Below are positions 44,485 through 52,495 of a stretch of 64,000 nucleotides of DNA, piece by piece; the stretch's first letter is position 1; each line of letters begins with the position of its first letter. Source of the stretch: Rhodocyclaceae bacterium UBA1310. GTDB taxonomy: Bacteria; Pseudomonadota; Gammaproteobacteria; Burkholderiales; Rhodocyclaceae. The notes under the pieces were generated by a model. The model searched no databases. It had not been told where the DNA came from and saw only the letters and a program-made list of their open reading frames with translations. Both the position numbers and the translations under genes were made by a program. The stretch lies in the NCBI GenBank assembly GCA_002307175.1, contig DBTS01000140.1:5057-69056 (forward strand). Direction: 5' to 3'.

Positions 44485-44796
44485 ATGTATGCGGTCATAA
44501 AAACTGGTGGCAAGCAGTATCGCGTTGCTGCCGGCGAAAAAATCAAAATAGAACAGATACCGGCAGACGTTGGCACCGAAATCACGCTTGACCAGGTTCT
44601 GATGGTCGGCGAAGGCGAAGCCGTCAAGATCGGCGCGCCGCTGGTTGCTGGTGCAAGTGTCAAGGCCACGATTCTGGCTCAGGGACGTCACAAGAAGGTC
44701 GAGATCTTCAAGATGCGTCGCCGTAAGCACTATCAGAAGCACCAAGGGCATCGTCAGAATTTCACCGAAATTCGCATTGATGCGATTTCGGCCTAA
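44485..44796 (+). CDS. rplU: 50S ribosomal protein L21
   Basis: This 103-residue protein is the full standard length. It binds 23S rRNA near domain II. The N-terminus MYAVIKTGGKQYRV and the C-terminal segment RRRKHYQKHQGHRQ are diagnostic for bL21. It is the first gene of the rplU-rpmA-obgE-proB run, behind a clear sigma-70 promoter, 18 bp before rpmA. Nothing is unusual. Confidence 0.97.
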   Translation: MYAVIKTGGKQYRVAAGEKIKIEQIPADVGTEITLDQVLMVGEGEAVKIGAPLVAGASVKATILAQGRHKKVEIFKMRRRKHYQKHQGHRQNFTEIRIDAISA

Positions 44797-44814
44797 GCAA
44801 GGAGTTAATGCGCC

Positions 44815-45090
44815 ATGGCACACAAAAAGGCAGGCGGTAGTTCACGTAACGGCCGCGACTCAGAATCAAAACGACTCGGTGTAAAGCGTTACGGCGGTGA
44901 GCTGGTTGCTGCAGGCAACATCATCGTGCGTCAGCGCGGCACCGAATATCACCCGGGCGAAAACGTCGGCATCGGCAAGGATCACACACTGTTCGCGCTG
45001 ATCCAGGGTCACGTGCAGTTCGTGATCAAAGGTGCAGCTCGTCGCCGCACCGTGGTGATCGTTCCGGAAGCCCCGGCCGCTCAGGCCTGA
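44815..45090 (+). CDS. rpmA: 50S ribosomal protein L27
   Basis: This 91-residue protein begins MAHKKAGGSSRNGRDS, whose basic N-terminal arm reaches the peptidyl transferase centre. No Firmicute-type N-terminal propeptide is present. The core VRQRGTEYHPGENVGIGKDHTLFA is diagnostic; the Ala/Pro-rich tail is a few residues longer than usual. It is co-transcribed with rplU. An intrinsic terminator follows, so obgE may depend on read-through or its own promoter. Confidence 0.97.
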   Translation: MAHKKAGGSSRNGRDSESKRLGVKRYGGELVAAGNIIVRQRGTEYHPGENVGIGKDHTLFALIQGHVQFVIKGAARRRTVVIVPEAPAAQA

Positions 45091-45111
45091 TAGGGTTCCG
45101 CGACACTCTAT

Positions 45112-45144
45112 AAAAGCCCTGTCGCGCTGCGATAGGGCTTTTTT
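45112..45144 (+). terminator. rpmA terminator/attenuator
   Basis: AAAAGCCCT (45112-45120) pairs with AGGGCTTTT (45134-45142), followed by further T. It would separate the ribosomal protein genes from obgE. Confidence 0.8.
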
Positions 45145-45167
45145 CTTTTCTTGAGGCAGACAAAGTC

Positions 45168-46310
45168 ATGAAATTTTTCGACGAAGCACGCATTGAAGTA
45201 TTTGCCGGAGACGGTGGCAACGGCAATGCGTCGTTCCGCCGTGAAAAGTTCATTCCCCGCGGGGGGCCAGATGGTGGCGATGGTGGGCGCGGCGGCAGCA
45301 TTTTTGCCGTGGGCGACCGCAACATCAACACCCTGGTCGATTTTCGCTACACGCGCTCCTTCCGCGCCGAACACGGCGAAAAGGGCGGCACCACCGATTG
45401 CTACGGCAAGGGCGGCTCAGACATGGTTCTGCGCATGCCGGTGGGCACCCTGATCAAAAATTCCGAGACCGGGGAGGTTGTAGCCGACCTCGACACGGAC
45501 GGCAAGCAGGTGCTGATTGCCGCTGGCGGCAAGGGCGGCCTGGGCAATCTGCACTTCAAGAGCAGTACCAACCGGGCCCCGCGCCAGAAAACCAACGGCG
45601 ATCCGGGTGAACATTTTTCGCTTGCGCTGGAACTCAAGGTGCTGGCTGACGTTGGTCTGCTGGGCATGCCCAACGCGGGCAAATCGACTTTTATCCGCTC
45701 GGTTTCTGCTGCCAAACCCAAGGTGGCCGATTATCCCTTCACCACGCTGGCACCAAATCTGGGGGTGGTACGCACTGATGAAGGCCGCAGCTTCGTAATT
45801 GCCGATATTCCCGGCCTCATCGAAGGGGCTGCTGAAGGCGCCGGCCTGGGCCATCGCTTTCTGCGCCATCTGCAGCGCACCCACCTGCTGCTGCATCTGG
45901 TGGACCTTGCTCCCTTTGATCCGGATACCGATCCGGTGCGCGAAGCACGCGCCATTGTCGAAGAGTTGCGCAAGTACGATGAACTGCTCTTCAACAAGCC
46001 GCGCTGGCTGGTGCTCAACAAGCTTGACCTGATTCCGGAAGACGAACGTGACGCACGCGTACGCGCATTCCTGGAAGCCTATGGCGAGCCGGACAAGTGG
46101 TTTGCCATCTCCGGCATCAGTGGCCAGGGTTGCCAGGCACTGACCTTCTCGATCCAGGATTATCTGGACGCCCAGCCCAAGATGAGCGACGAGGAAAAAC
46201 TCGCTGCCGTGGCGGGCGGCCCGGATCTCTTCTCCGCTGGCGCCGACAAGGAAGAAGAGGACGAGGATGATGACGACGACTTTGAAGGTGAAATCATCTA
46301 CGCCCGCTAA
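45168..46310 (+). CDS. obgE: Obg/CgtA GTPase
   Basis: This 380-residue essential GTPase is linked to 50S assembly and stress response. The N-terminal glycine-rich Obg fold (1-158) has GDGGNGNASFRREKF and GGPDGGDGGRGG. The G domain has GMPNAGKST (G1), YPFTTL (G2), DIPGL (G3) and NKLD (G4). The C-terminal tail is strongly acidic (EEEDEDDDDD) before a basic end. Length and order are typical. It lies 77 bp after rpmA and 51 bp before proB. Confidence 0.96.
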   Translation: MKFFDEARIEVFAGDGGNGNASFRREKFIPRGGPDGGDGGRGGSIFAVGDRNINTLVDFRYTRSFRAEHGEKGGTTDCYGKGGSDMVLRMPVGTLIKNSETGEVVADLDTDGKQVLIAAGGKGGLGNLHFKSSTNRAPRQKTNGDPGEHFSLALELKVLADVGLLGMPNAGKSTFIRSVSAAKPKVADYPFTTLAPNLGVVRTDEGRSFVIADIPGLIEGAAEGAGLGHRFLRHLQRTHLLLHLVDLAPFDPDTDPVREARAIVEELRKYDELLFNKPRWLVLNKLDLIPEDERDARVRAFLEAYGEPDKWFAISGISGQGCQALTFSIQDYLDAQPKMSDEEKLAAVAGGPDLFSAGADKEEEDEDDDDDFEGEIIYAR

Positions 46311-46361
46311 GAAGGCGTAAACTGGCGGCCCTTGCAAACGTTCAGCGCTTCACTCCAAGTC

Positions 46362-47477
46362 ATGCGTCATACCATCCGTTCTACCCGCCGTCTCGTTGTC
46401 AAAGTAGGCAGCGCCTTGGTCACCAATAATGGCAAGGGCCTGGATCTGAAAGCCATCGAAGGCTGGGCCCGGCAGATTGCACAATTGCGCCAGGACGGCC
46501 GCGAGATCGTGATGGTTTCCAGCGGCGCCATTGCTGCCGGCATGCAGCGCCTGGGATGGAGCGAACGCCCCTCGGAAACACAGGCGCTGCAGGCCGCTGC
46601 GGCTGTTGGCCAGATGGGGTTGGCACAGGCTTACGAAAGCGCTTTCAGCCGCCATGGTTTGAATACTGCACAGATCCTGCTGACGCATGATGATCTGGCT
46701 GACCGCCTGCGTTATCTGAATGCACGCTCGACACTGACCACCCTGCTGGAGCTGGGGGTGGTACCGATCATCAACGAAAATGACACCGTCGTTACCGACG
46801 AAATCAAGTTCGGCGATAACGATACGCTCGGCGCACTGGTGGCCAACCTGATTGATGCTGACGCACTGATCATTCTGACCGACCAAAAGGGTCTTTACAC
46901 GGCTGACCCACGCAAGGATCCGAACGCCACGCTGATCTCCGAAGGTCACGCGGAAGACCCTTCCTACGAAGCCATGGCCGGTGGTGTAGGGTCCGGGATC
47001 TCACGCGGGGGCATGATCACCAAGATCCGTGCCGCGCAGCGGGCGGCGCGCAGCGGCACGCATACACTGATCGCCTCCGGGCGCGAAATTGATCCCCTGT
47101 TGCGCCTTGCTGCCGGCGAAGAGCTGGGAACCCTGCTGTTTGCTAGCAGCACACCCCTGGCGTCACGCAAGCAGTGGCTGGTTGATCACCTGCAGTTGCC
47201 CGGTACGCTGACACTGGACGCTGGCGCTGTGCGCGCCCTGCAGGAAGGCGCCAGCCTGCTGCCGATTGGCGTGAGCCGGGTTGAAGGCGAGTTCGGGCGT
47301 GGCGCCATCGTGGCCTGCTGCGATGAAAATGGCCGCGAGCTGGCGCGTGGCATGATCAGCTACCCGGCTTCCGAAGCACGCCGCATCATTCGCCATTCCA
47401 GCCACGAGATCGAAGCCCTGCTGGGCTACGCCGAAGGCCCGGAATTGATCCACCGCAACAATCTGGTCCTGCTATAA
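46362..47477 (+). CDS. proB: Glutamate 5-kinase
   Basis: This 371-residue enzyme catalyses the first step of proline synthesis, phosphorylating glutamate. The amino-acid kinase domain (1-260) shows VVKVGSALV, SSGAIAAG, IINENDTV, FGDNDTLGALVA and the GGMITKIRAA block. The C-terminal PUA domain (about 275-365) follows. ATG 46362 (MRHTIRSTRR) is preferred over a TTG 30 bp upstream because the kinase core begins immediately after. It is the last gene of the obgE run. proA is not in the window. Confidence 0.95.
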   Translation: MRHTIRSTRRLVVKVGSALVTNNGKGLDLKAIEGWARQIAQLRQDGREIVMVSSGAIAAGMQRLGWSERPSETQALQAAAAVGQMGLAQAYESAFSRHGLNTAQILLTHDDLADRLRYLNARSTLTTLLELGVVPIINENDTVVTDEIKFGDNDTLGALVANLIDADALIILTDQKGLYTADPRKDPNATLISEGHAEDPSYEAMAGGVGSGISRGGMITKIRAAQRAARSGTHTLIASGREIDPLLRLAAGEELGTLLFASSTPLASRKQWLVDHLQLPGTLTLDAGAVRALQEGASLLPIGVSRVEGEFGRGAIVACCDENGRELARGMISYPASEARRIIRHSSHEIEALLGYAEGPELIHRNNLVLL

Positions 47478-47496
47478 GCCCGGCATAGTACCGGGC

Positions 47497-47835
47497 CTAA
47501 TCTTTGACCAGCGGCGGCAAACCATGCCTCCCGCGCACCCGCGTGCACTCGGCATTCCGGACGCCAAACAGGCCATCGGCAGCAAACTCACGACAGGGGT
47601 CCGGGCGGTATTCGTAGATCCCGCAGTGCACCTTCTCCCCGACTTTGCCCACCAGCGCCACACAGCGCGGCGGATAACGATCTGTGCCCTGCATGCGGCA
47701 GGTCTCACCCGTCTCCTCATCGGCCAGCCCATCAGGCACGCAGCCACCTTCGGATTCGAGCTGGCTGCGATGAAAGCTCACACGCAGACTGGCACAGCAG
47801 GCACCACAGCTTTGGCAGACATCCAGATCGCTCAT
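47497..47835 (-). CDS. YkgJ-type cysteine-cluster protein
   Basis: This 112-residue protein has the CxxCxxCC signature (CQSCGACC, residues 7-14) and further Cys in PPRCVAL, VHCGIYEYRPDPCREF and AECTRV. That pattern marks the YkgJ family of presumed Zn- or Fe-S-binding proteins. The biochemical role is unknown. It starts with ATG overlapping the stop of the TrmB-like gene, so it is translated as part of the dusC-trmB-like-ykgJ set and converges with proB. Confidence 0.85.
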   Translation of the reverse strand: MSDLDVCQSCGACCASLRVSFHRSQLESEGGCVPDGLADEETGETCRMQGTDRYPPRCVALVGKVGEKVHCGIYEYRPDPCREFAADGLFGVRNAECTRVRGRHGLPPLVKD

Positions 47836-48497
47836 GCTGCCTCCAGATCTACAACCAGACGATACAAAGACTGGCCGGAATCGCGGTATTTGCGCTCGAA
47901 CGCCGTCAAGGGCTCACCACTGACCACCCATTCTTCCACTGTGCCGGTTTTGCCGCACAGCAGTTGCAGGGCCTGCGCCAGCTCTTCGACATAGACGCGC
48001 CAGTTGCTGCGGCATTCCAGCACCCCACCCAATGTCGGCACCGCCGGAAACACCGGATGCCCATGCCAGCGCCGGGCCAGATGCCCGATTTTCGGCCAGG
48101 GATTCGGGTAGAGAATGTAGTGACGCGCCAGAGTCACTTTTGCCTCTACCAGCAGGCGCCAGAAATCCACCACATCCGCGCGCACAAAGAGAAGATTCTC
48201 CGGCATTTCACCGGGCTTGCCCCGCTGTAGCCTGTCCTCGCTCTGATCCACGCCGATCACGAAATGATCGGGATACTGCCGCGCCAGCTGCAGGGAACTC
48301 CAGCCAACCCCGCAACCTGAATCAAGAAGGAGTGGCAGCTTTCCACCCCAGGCCTGCATGGCGGCCTCAAATGCCTCGCTATTCCAGGGAGCATAGGGTT
48401 TGCGGAAGGGGTGATCGCGATGCCGCAAGACCAGCTCGGCGAGCTTGTCGTGCGGCCCGCTCTGAACGCTGTTAACTTCCCGTGAATTGGCATACAT
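47832..48497 (-). CDS. TrmB-like SAM-dependent methyltransferase
   Basis: This is a 221-residue Rossmann-fold methyltransferase. Motif I is LLLDSGCGVGWSS, the acidic post-I is VIGVDQSE, and the motif IV region is YILYPNPWPKIGH. The arrangement is that of TrmB (tRNA guanine-N7 methyltransferase at position 46). However, the usual PDPWPKKRHHKRR is changed: Asn replaces Asp and the basic patch is different (LARRWHGHPVF). So it may be a TrmB paralogue with another tRNA target. It overlaps dusC by one base and ykgJ by 3, supporting a tRNA-modification context. Confidence 0.75.
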   Translation of the reverse strand: MYANSREVNSVQSGPHDKLAELVLRHRDHPFRKPYAPWNSEAFEAAMQAWGGKLPLLLDSGCGVGWSSLQLARQYPDHFVIGVDQSEDRLQRGKPGEMPENLLFVRADVVDFWRLLVEAKVTLARHYILYPNPWPKIGHLARRWHGHPVFPAVPTLGGVLECRSNWRVYVEELAQALQLLCGKTGTVEEWVVSGEPLTAFERKYRDSGQSLYRLVVDLEAA

Positions 48498-49471
48498 CAG
48501 AGTGCCCCCACGGATTTGAGCACGGCGGTCACGTCATCGGCCTGCCGCAAAGGACGAATCTGCTGATGCAGGGTTTCACCCTCCGGGAAATTCCGGCGCA
48601 ACAGATTCAGCCACTGCTTGATGCGCCCAGGGCGATGGTGCGGCTCCAGCTTGGCTTCCACGCCGCGCCAGTAGTGCCCAAGCAAGGGCAGCAAAATCTG
48701 CCAGTCTGACGTACACGGCGGGTGTTCGATGCCCTCCTGAGCCTCACGGATGCGCTGCGCGAGGAAGGGGTCCGCCACCGCGCCACGCCCCAGCATTACA
48801 TCGGTACAGCCGCTCTCGGCGACACAGCGCTGATAGTCAGCCACTGTCCACACCTCGCCATTCGCCACCACGGGAATTTTCACAGCTTCGGCAATCCGCG
48901 CAATCCACGGCCAGTGGGCAGGCGGGCGATAGGCTTCATCCCGCGTACGGGCATGCACCACCAGGAGTTCGGCGCCTCCCTCGGCAAGAGCCTGGGCCGC
49001 CTCGACAGCCCTCTCCTTATCGCGCACGCCCAGCCGCATCTTGGCGGTCAGCGGCACCCGCCCGGCAAGCGCCTGCGCCACGGCCCGGGTGATCTGCAAG
49101 AGGCAATCCGGGGTATCCAGCAGGATAGAGCCGCCACCGTGCTGATTGACGAGAGGGGCGGGGCAGCCGAAATTGAGATCCACCCCGGCTGGCTGCAGAC
49201 GTGCCACCACATCGGCGGTGGCGCCCATGCGCTGCGGATCGGAGCCGAGCAGTTGCACGCGCACCGGCACTCCGGCTTCAGTGCGGCTGGCATTGCGTAA
49301 TTCGGGCGCTACGCGATGAAACACCCGTGCCGGCAATACCGTATTGGAAATCCTCACGAATTCAGTGACACACCAGTCGTAGCTTGCCGCCTGCGTCAGC
49401 ACATCACGCATCACGGCATCAACCAGACCTTCCATCGGGGCAAGCAACAAGCGGGGCATCGGGCAAGACAT
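48497..49471 (-). CDS. dusC: tRNA-dihydrouridine synthase (DusC-like)
   Basis: This 324-residue FMN-dependent Dus enzyme reduces uridine in the tRNA D-loop. The FMN barrel has LLLAPMEGLVDAVMRD, the catalytic Cys in LNFGCPAPLVNQHGGG, KMRLGVRD, VVHARTRDEAYRPP and NGEVW, followed by MLGRGAVADP. Its signature (PMEGLVD and ERAVEAA) is closer to DusC (U16) than to DusA or DusB. An alternative ATG four codons in (49459) starts closer to the barrel. It heads the minus-strand dusC, trmB-like, ykgJ run and is divergent from the DUF1178 gene. Confidence 0.9.
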   Translation of the reverse strand: MSCPMPRLLLAPMEGLVDAVMRDVLTQAASYDWCVTEFVRISNTVLPARVFHRVAPELRNASRTEAGVPVRVQLLGSDPQRMGATADVVARLQPAGVDLNFGCPAPLVNQHGGGSILLDTPDCLLQITRAVAQALAGRVPLTAKMRLGVRDKERAVEAAQALAEGGAELLVVHARTRDEAYRPPAHWPWIARIAEAVKIPVVANGEVWTVADYQRCVAESGCTDVMLGRGAVADPFLAQRIREAQEGIEHPPCTSDWQILLPLLGHYWRGVEAKLEPHHRPGRIKQWLNLLRRNFPEGETLHQQIRPLRQADDVTAVLKSVGAL

Positions 49472-49584
49472 TGAGAAAAAAGCAAAAGTCTGCGGATTTT
49501 ACGCGTTTCCAGCATTTCCGGAAGTCCACACTGGCATGCGGCATGCTATCTTTGGAGTGTATCGAGAGCTTCCTGGAAACTGCT

Positions 49585-50022
49585 GTGATTGTGCTGAACC
49601 TGGAGTGCGCCCAAGCGCACCAATTCGAGGGCTGGTTCGCTTCTTCGGAAGCGTTTGAGCAGCAATGTGCGCAGGGCATGGTGCCCTGCCCCGTATGTGG
49701 CGAGCAGAAAGTGCATCGGCGCCCTTCCGCACCGCATGTTGCGCGTGCTGCCGCCCCATCGCCTGCACCAGAAGCGCTGCCACAGCCTGCTGCGCCAAAC
49801 CCGGTGGCGATTCTTTCTAAAATGATCGAGGCCCTGCGCAAAGACATGCCGAACATGGAGGATGTCGGCGAGCACTTTGCCGACGAGGCCCGCAAGATCC
49901 ACTACGGCGATGCAGAAGAACGCCCTATCCGTGGTCAGGCCAGCGTGGGTGAGGCCGTCGATCTGCTCGAAGAAGGAATCAGCGTGCTGCCGCTGCCCCC
50001 GGCAAAAGAGAATCTGCACTGA
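49585..50022 (+). CDS. DUF1178 zinc-ribbon-like protein
   Basis: This 145-residue protein starts with GTG at 49585. The N-terminus IVLNLECAQAHQFEGWFASSEAF is the DUF1178 signature, and the early Cys plus CPVCG (about residue 35) form a zinc-ribbon-like pair. An Ala/Pro-rich linker precedes a conserved helical block (PNMEDVGEHFADEARKIHYG) and an acidic C-terminal helix. Function is unknown. The longer ORF from 49384 was rejected because it reads through the divergent dusC gene. Its 3' end overlaps a possible small minus-strand gene. Confidence 0.8.
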   Translation: MIVLNLECAQAHQFEGWFASSEAFEQQCAQGMVPCPVCGEQKVHRRPSAPHVARAAAPSPAPEALPQPAAPNPVAILSKMIEALRKDMPNMEDVGEHFADEARKIHYGDAEERPIRGQASVGEAVDLLEEGISVLPLPPAKENLH

Positions 50023-50155
50023 GCTCGGAGTCGAGCTGCCGGTCTGCCGTATCCAATTCAGGGCAGAGATAGATTTCGCTGAATGTTTCCAGCGGCGCCA
50101 GATAGCGCATCCACAACTGCGCCAGGAACGTCTGCAACGGATGATGTGTTTGCAT
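49979..50155 (-). CDS. Possible small protein, unknown
   Basis: This is a 58-residue ORF with a good GGGAGG ribosome binding site seven bases before the ATG at 50155. It is helical at the N-terminus (LQTFLAQLWMRYLAP), then acidic. It overlaps the 3' end of the convergent DUF1178 gene by 44 bp and follows the phosphodiesterase gene on the same strand. No family is recognised and it may be spurious. Confidence 0.4.
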   Translation of the reverse strand: MQTHHPLQTFLAQLWMRYLAPLETFSEIYLCPELDTADRQLDSELSADSLLPGAAAAR

Positions 50156-50227
50156 GCTTCTCCCTCCCTTGATGAGAAGCATAGAACACAAAAATGTCAG
50201 CGGGGAGACAAAAACGTGACGCGCAGG

Positions 50228-51454
50228 CTACACCCCTCCGACAATCAGGGGAATCTGCATTTCTGCGGCACTCAAGCCGCCGTGCACACCCAGCATTGAT
50301 ACCTCGGCTTCCCCGGGCAAGCGATCACGTACCACCCAGCCTTCGCGGGCCAGCAGAATCCAGTCGCCACAGCGCTGACGTATTTCCGGGCTCATGCTGC
50401 CCGGCCCAAACAGGCCAGCCCGGCAAACCGCCTCCGACGGCAACACCACCAGAGCGTCACCGAAACGATCCCGCATCCTGGCACCGAATTCGGCCACACA
50501 GGAAGATTTTACGTGGCAATAGGCCGCCCGTGACTCACCACTCAGTGGCGCACTGAGCATTGCGACAAGATCGGGGTACCGCTCCAGATCAATTTGCCGC
50601 CCTGGAGGATTATCAATAAAACCGTGATCGGCCGAGACCACCACAAGGGCATCCGGCACACTTCGCCGCAATTGCGCATAGGCGGCATCGATCTGCGCCA
50701 AAGTTTGCCGGGCGGCGGCGGAATCGATTCCGCTCAGGTGCGCCACGCGATCCAGCTCCGGCGTATAGGCATACACGTACTGTGCGCCACGCTGCCCCTG
50801 CAGGGCCGCCGCCACGGCATCAGGCAGCTCCGTAATCTGCCCGTAGTGATGAATGTTCGCAATGCCCAGATGATGGGTGCTGAACGGCCCTTCCGACAGG
50901 GCCGGCAGGGTGACGATATGGATCTGCCGCGTCGCTTCACGCCAGACAGGCGGAACCCGCAGCAGGCGCGCCATGAGCGCCTGGGAAGGCGCCGCCTGAC
51001 TTCCCCGCAAACGCATCGGCAAGGGCGCCACAACAAGCCCGCTGTCCGTGTCTTGCACAAACCAGCCGAGCAGACCATGCACGGCCGGGGGTTCGGCAGT
51101 CTGCACCGTAGTGATCGCCGTGGCCGTGGTAGAGGGGAATACCGAGGACAATTGCGCCACACGATCCCGCCACAGGTGTGGGGCCAGATCGCGGTGGGTA
51201 GCAAGAAAGGCATCTCCCAGCCCATCCACAAGCAGGAATACGACCTTCTCGAAACGTCCCCAGGATTCACCTGCCAAACGCCCATCCGGCAGCTGCAGTT
51301 CGCGATAGGCGGGAGAAACCGGGCTTCCGCTCAGCCGCCCAAGCGAGACGGCGAGATTGAAGAGCCCCTGCCCCTGATAATCGGGCAGACACATATCATT
51401 TTCGCGCAATAGCGTCGCCAGCTGCGACACGCCGGAATCAAGACCTGAATTCAT
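50228..51454 (-). CDS. Alkaline phosphatase-fold phosphodiesterase
   Basis: This 408-residue protein of the type I phosphodiesterase/nucleotide pyrophosphatase superfamily has no signal peptide. The metal-site motifs are VVFLLVDGLGD (first Asp), the nucleophile region VFPSTTATAITTVQT with Thr, GLLGWF, YTPELDRVAHLSG (Asp, His) and VVSADHGF (Asp-His). The substrate is not predictable; such proteins hydrolyse nucleotides, phosphonates or phosphodiesters. The start at 51454 is the first ATG past the tRNA terminator and has no clear Shine-Dalgarno. The TTG extension to 51505 would enter that hairpin. Confidence 0.8.
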   Translation of the reverse strand: MNSGLDSGVSQLATLLRENDMCLPDYQGQGLFNLAVSLGRLSGSPVSPAYRELQLPDGRLAGESWGRFEKVVFLLVDGLGDAFLATHRDLAPHLWRDRVAQLSSVFPSTTATAITTVQTAEPPAVHGLLGWFVQDTDSGLVVAPLPMRLRGSQAAPSQALMARLLRVPPVWREATRQIHIVTLPALSEGPFSTHHLGIANIHHYGQITELPDAVAAALQGQRGAQYVYAYTPELDRVAHLSGIDSAAARQTLAQIDAAYAQLRRSVPDALVVVSADHGFIDNPPGRQIDLERYPDLVAMLSAPLSGESRAAYCHVKSSCVAEFGARMRDRFGDALVVLPSEAVCRAGLFGPGSMSPEIRQRCGDWILLAREGWVVRDRLPGEAEVSMLGVHGGLSAAEMQIPLIVGGV

Positions 51455-51471
51455 GGGAAGCCAATGCGAAA

Positions 51472-51497
51472 GGGGGAAAGGCCTAAGCCTTTCCCCC
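51472..51497 (-). terminator. tRNA-Gly (first copy) terminator
   Basis: GGGGGAAAGGC (51472-51482) pairs with GCCTTTCCCCC (51487-51497) directly downstream of tRNA-Gly. The T run is short. Confidence 0.6.
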
Positions 51498-51506
51498 TGG
51501 TACAAC

Positions 51507-51582
51507 TGGAGCGGGAAACGAGTCTCGAACTCGCGACCTCAACCTTGGCAAGGTTGCGCTCTACCAACTGAGCTATTCCCGC
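51507..51582 (-). tRNA. tRNA-Gly (GCC), copy 1
   Basis: A complete cloverleaf, anticodon GCC in a CAACC/GGTTG stem, encoded CCA. Its sequence is identical to the copy at 51772-51847. Confidence 0.95.
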
Positions 51583-51590
51583 ATTCTTTC

Positions 51591-51664
51591 TGGAGGCGCG
51601 AGCCGGAGTCGAACCGACCTACACGGATTTGCAATCCGGTGCATAACCGCTTTGCTATCGCGCC
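51591..51664 (-). tRNA. tRNA-Cys (GCA)
   Basis: Acceptor stem GGCGCGA/TCGCGCC (one wobble-free stem), anticodon GCA, encoded CCA. It lies between the two glycine tRNAs. Confidence 0.95.
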
Positions 51665-51732
51665 AAACAACTTGCAATGGCACGGCTTGCGCCGCCTTCC
51701 GACTTGCGTCGGTAATTCTTCTACCACTAAAA

Positions 51733-51762
51733 AGGGAAAGCTTTCTTGAAGCAGCTTTCCCT
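51733..51762 (-). terminator. tRNA-Gly (second copy) terminator
   Basis: AGGGAAAGCT (51733-51742) pairs with AGCTTTCCCT (51753-51762), followed by TTTT on the minus strand. It separates the distal tRNA-Gly from tRNA-Cys. Confidence 0.7.
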
Positions 51763-51771
51763 AAGGAATTC

Positions 51772-51847
51772 TGGAGCGGGAAACGAGTCTCGAACTCGCG
51801 ACCTCAACCTTGGCAAGGTTGCGCTCTACCAACTGAGCTATTCCCGC
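51772..51847 (-). tRNA. tRNA-Gly (GCC), copy 2
   Basis: Identical to the copy at 51507-51582. It is followed by a hairpin resembling the one after copy 1, so gene and terminator look duplicated together. Confidence 0.95.
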
Positions 51848-51898
51848 GTTAAGAGGGCTGCATTTTAAACCATCAGCGCCCCTTGTCAAGCCTTTTGT

Positions 51899-52471
51899 TC
51901 AACTTTCTTCCTGGAGAACAGTCAGTGCCCTGCGCATGTAGTAGATCATCGACCACAAGGTGAGCACTGCGGCCACGCACATTAACACAGATCCAATCAT
52001 ATGGATCGGCAAACCAAACAATGAATCTTCGACCAGCAACAGCGGAATCGCCGTCATCTGTGCCGTGGTCTTGAGCTTGCCAATGAAGGATACCGCCACA
52101 CTGCGGGATTTGCCGACCTTGGCCATCCATTCACGCAGGGCAGAAATGGTGATTTCGCGGCCGATGATGATGAAGGCCAGCAACACATTGCAACGATCCA
52201 GCCACACCAGCAGCACCAGTGCGGCACTGACCATAAGCTTGTCTGCCACGGGATCGAGAAACGCCCCAAAGGCCGAGGTCATGCCAAGCCGGCGGGCCAG
52301 GTAGCCATCAAACCAGTCGGTGACAGCAGCAAGCACGAACAGGGCGCAGGCAACAAAATTCTTGAGGTGCATGGCCAGCACGTCTTCAGGCAGAAAGTAC
52401 ACGGCCAGGACCAGGGGAATCATGACAATGCGCGTCCATGTCAGCGCATTCGGGAGATTAAAGGATTTCAT
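51899..52471 (-). CDS. pgsA: Phosphatidylglycerophosphate synthase
   Basis: This 190-residue inner-membrane CDP-alcohol phosphatidyltransferase makes phosphatidylglycerophosphate from CDP-diacylglycerol and glycerol-3-phosphate. The catalytic signature D-x2-DG-x2-AR-x8-G-x3-D-x3-D is complete (starting DWFDGYLARR, with FLDPVADK at the end). About five or six membrane segments are present. The length is normal. It follows uvrC by 24 bp and precedes the glycine/cysteine tRNAs, the usual betaproteobacterial order. Confidence 0.94.
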   Translation of the reverse strand: MKSFNLPNALTWTRIVMIPLVLAVYFLPEDVLAMHLKNFVACALFVLAAVTDWFDGYLARRLGMTSAFGAFLDPVADKLMVSAALVLLVWLDRCNVLLAFIIIGREITISALREWMAKVGKSRSVAVSFIGKLKTTAQMTAIPLLLVEDSLFGLPIHMIGSVLMCVAAVLTLWSMIYYMRRALTVLQEES

Positions 52472-52495
52472 TCAGGCTTTTTTCCAATGACGCCA

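Noticed and set aside
51507..51847. Identical tRNA-Gly copies as attachment-site duplication of an integrated element
   Set aside because: Only tRNA-Cys and a terminator lie between them and no integrase or foreign gene is present; simple gene duplication explains it.
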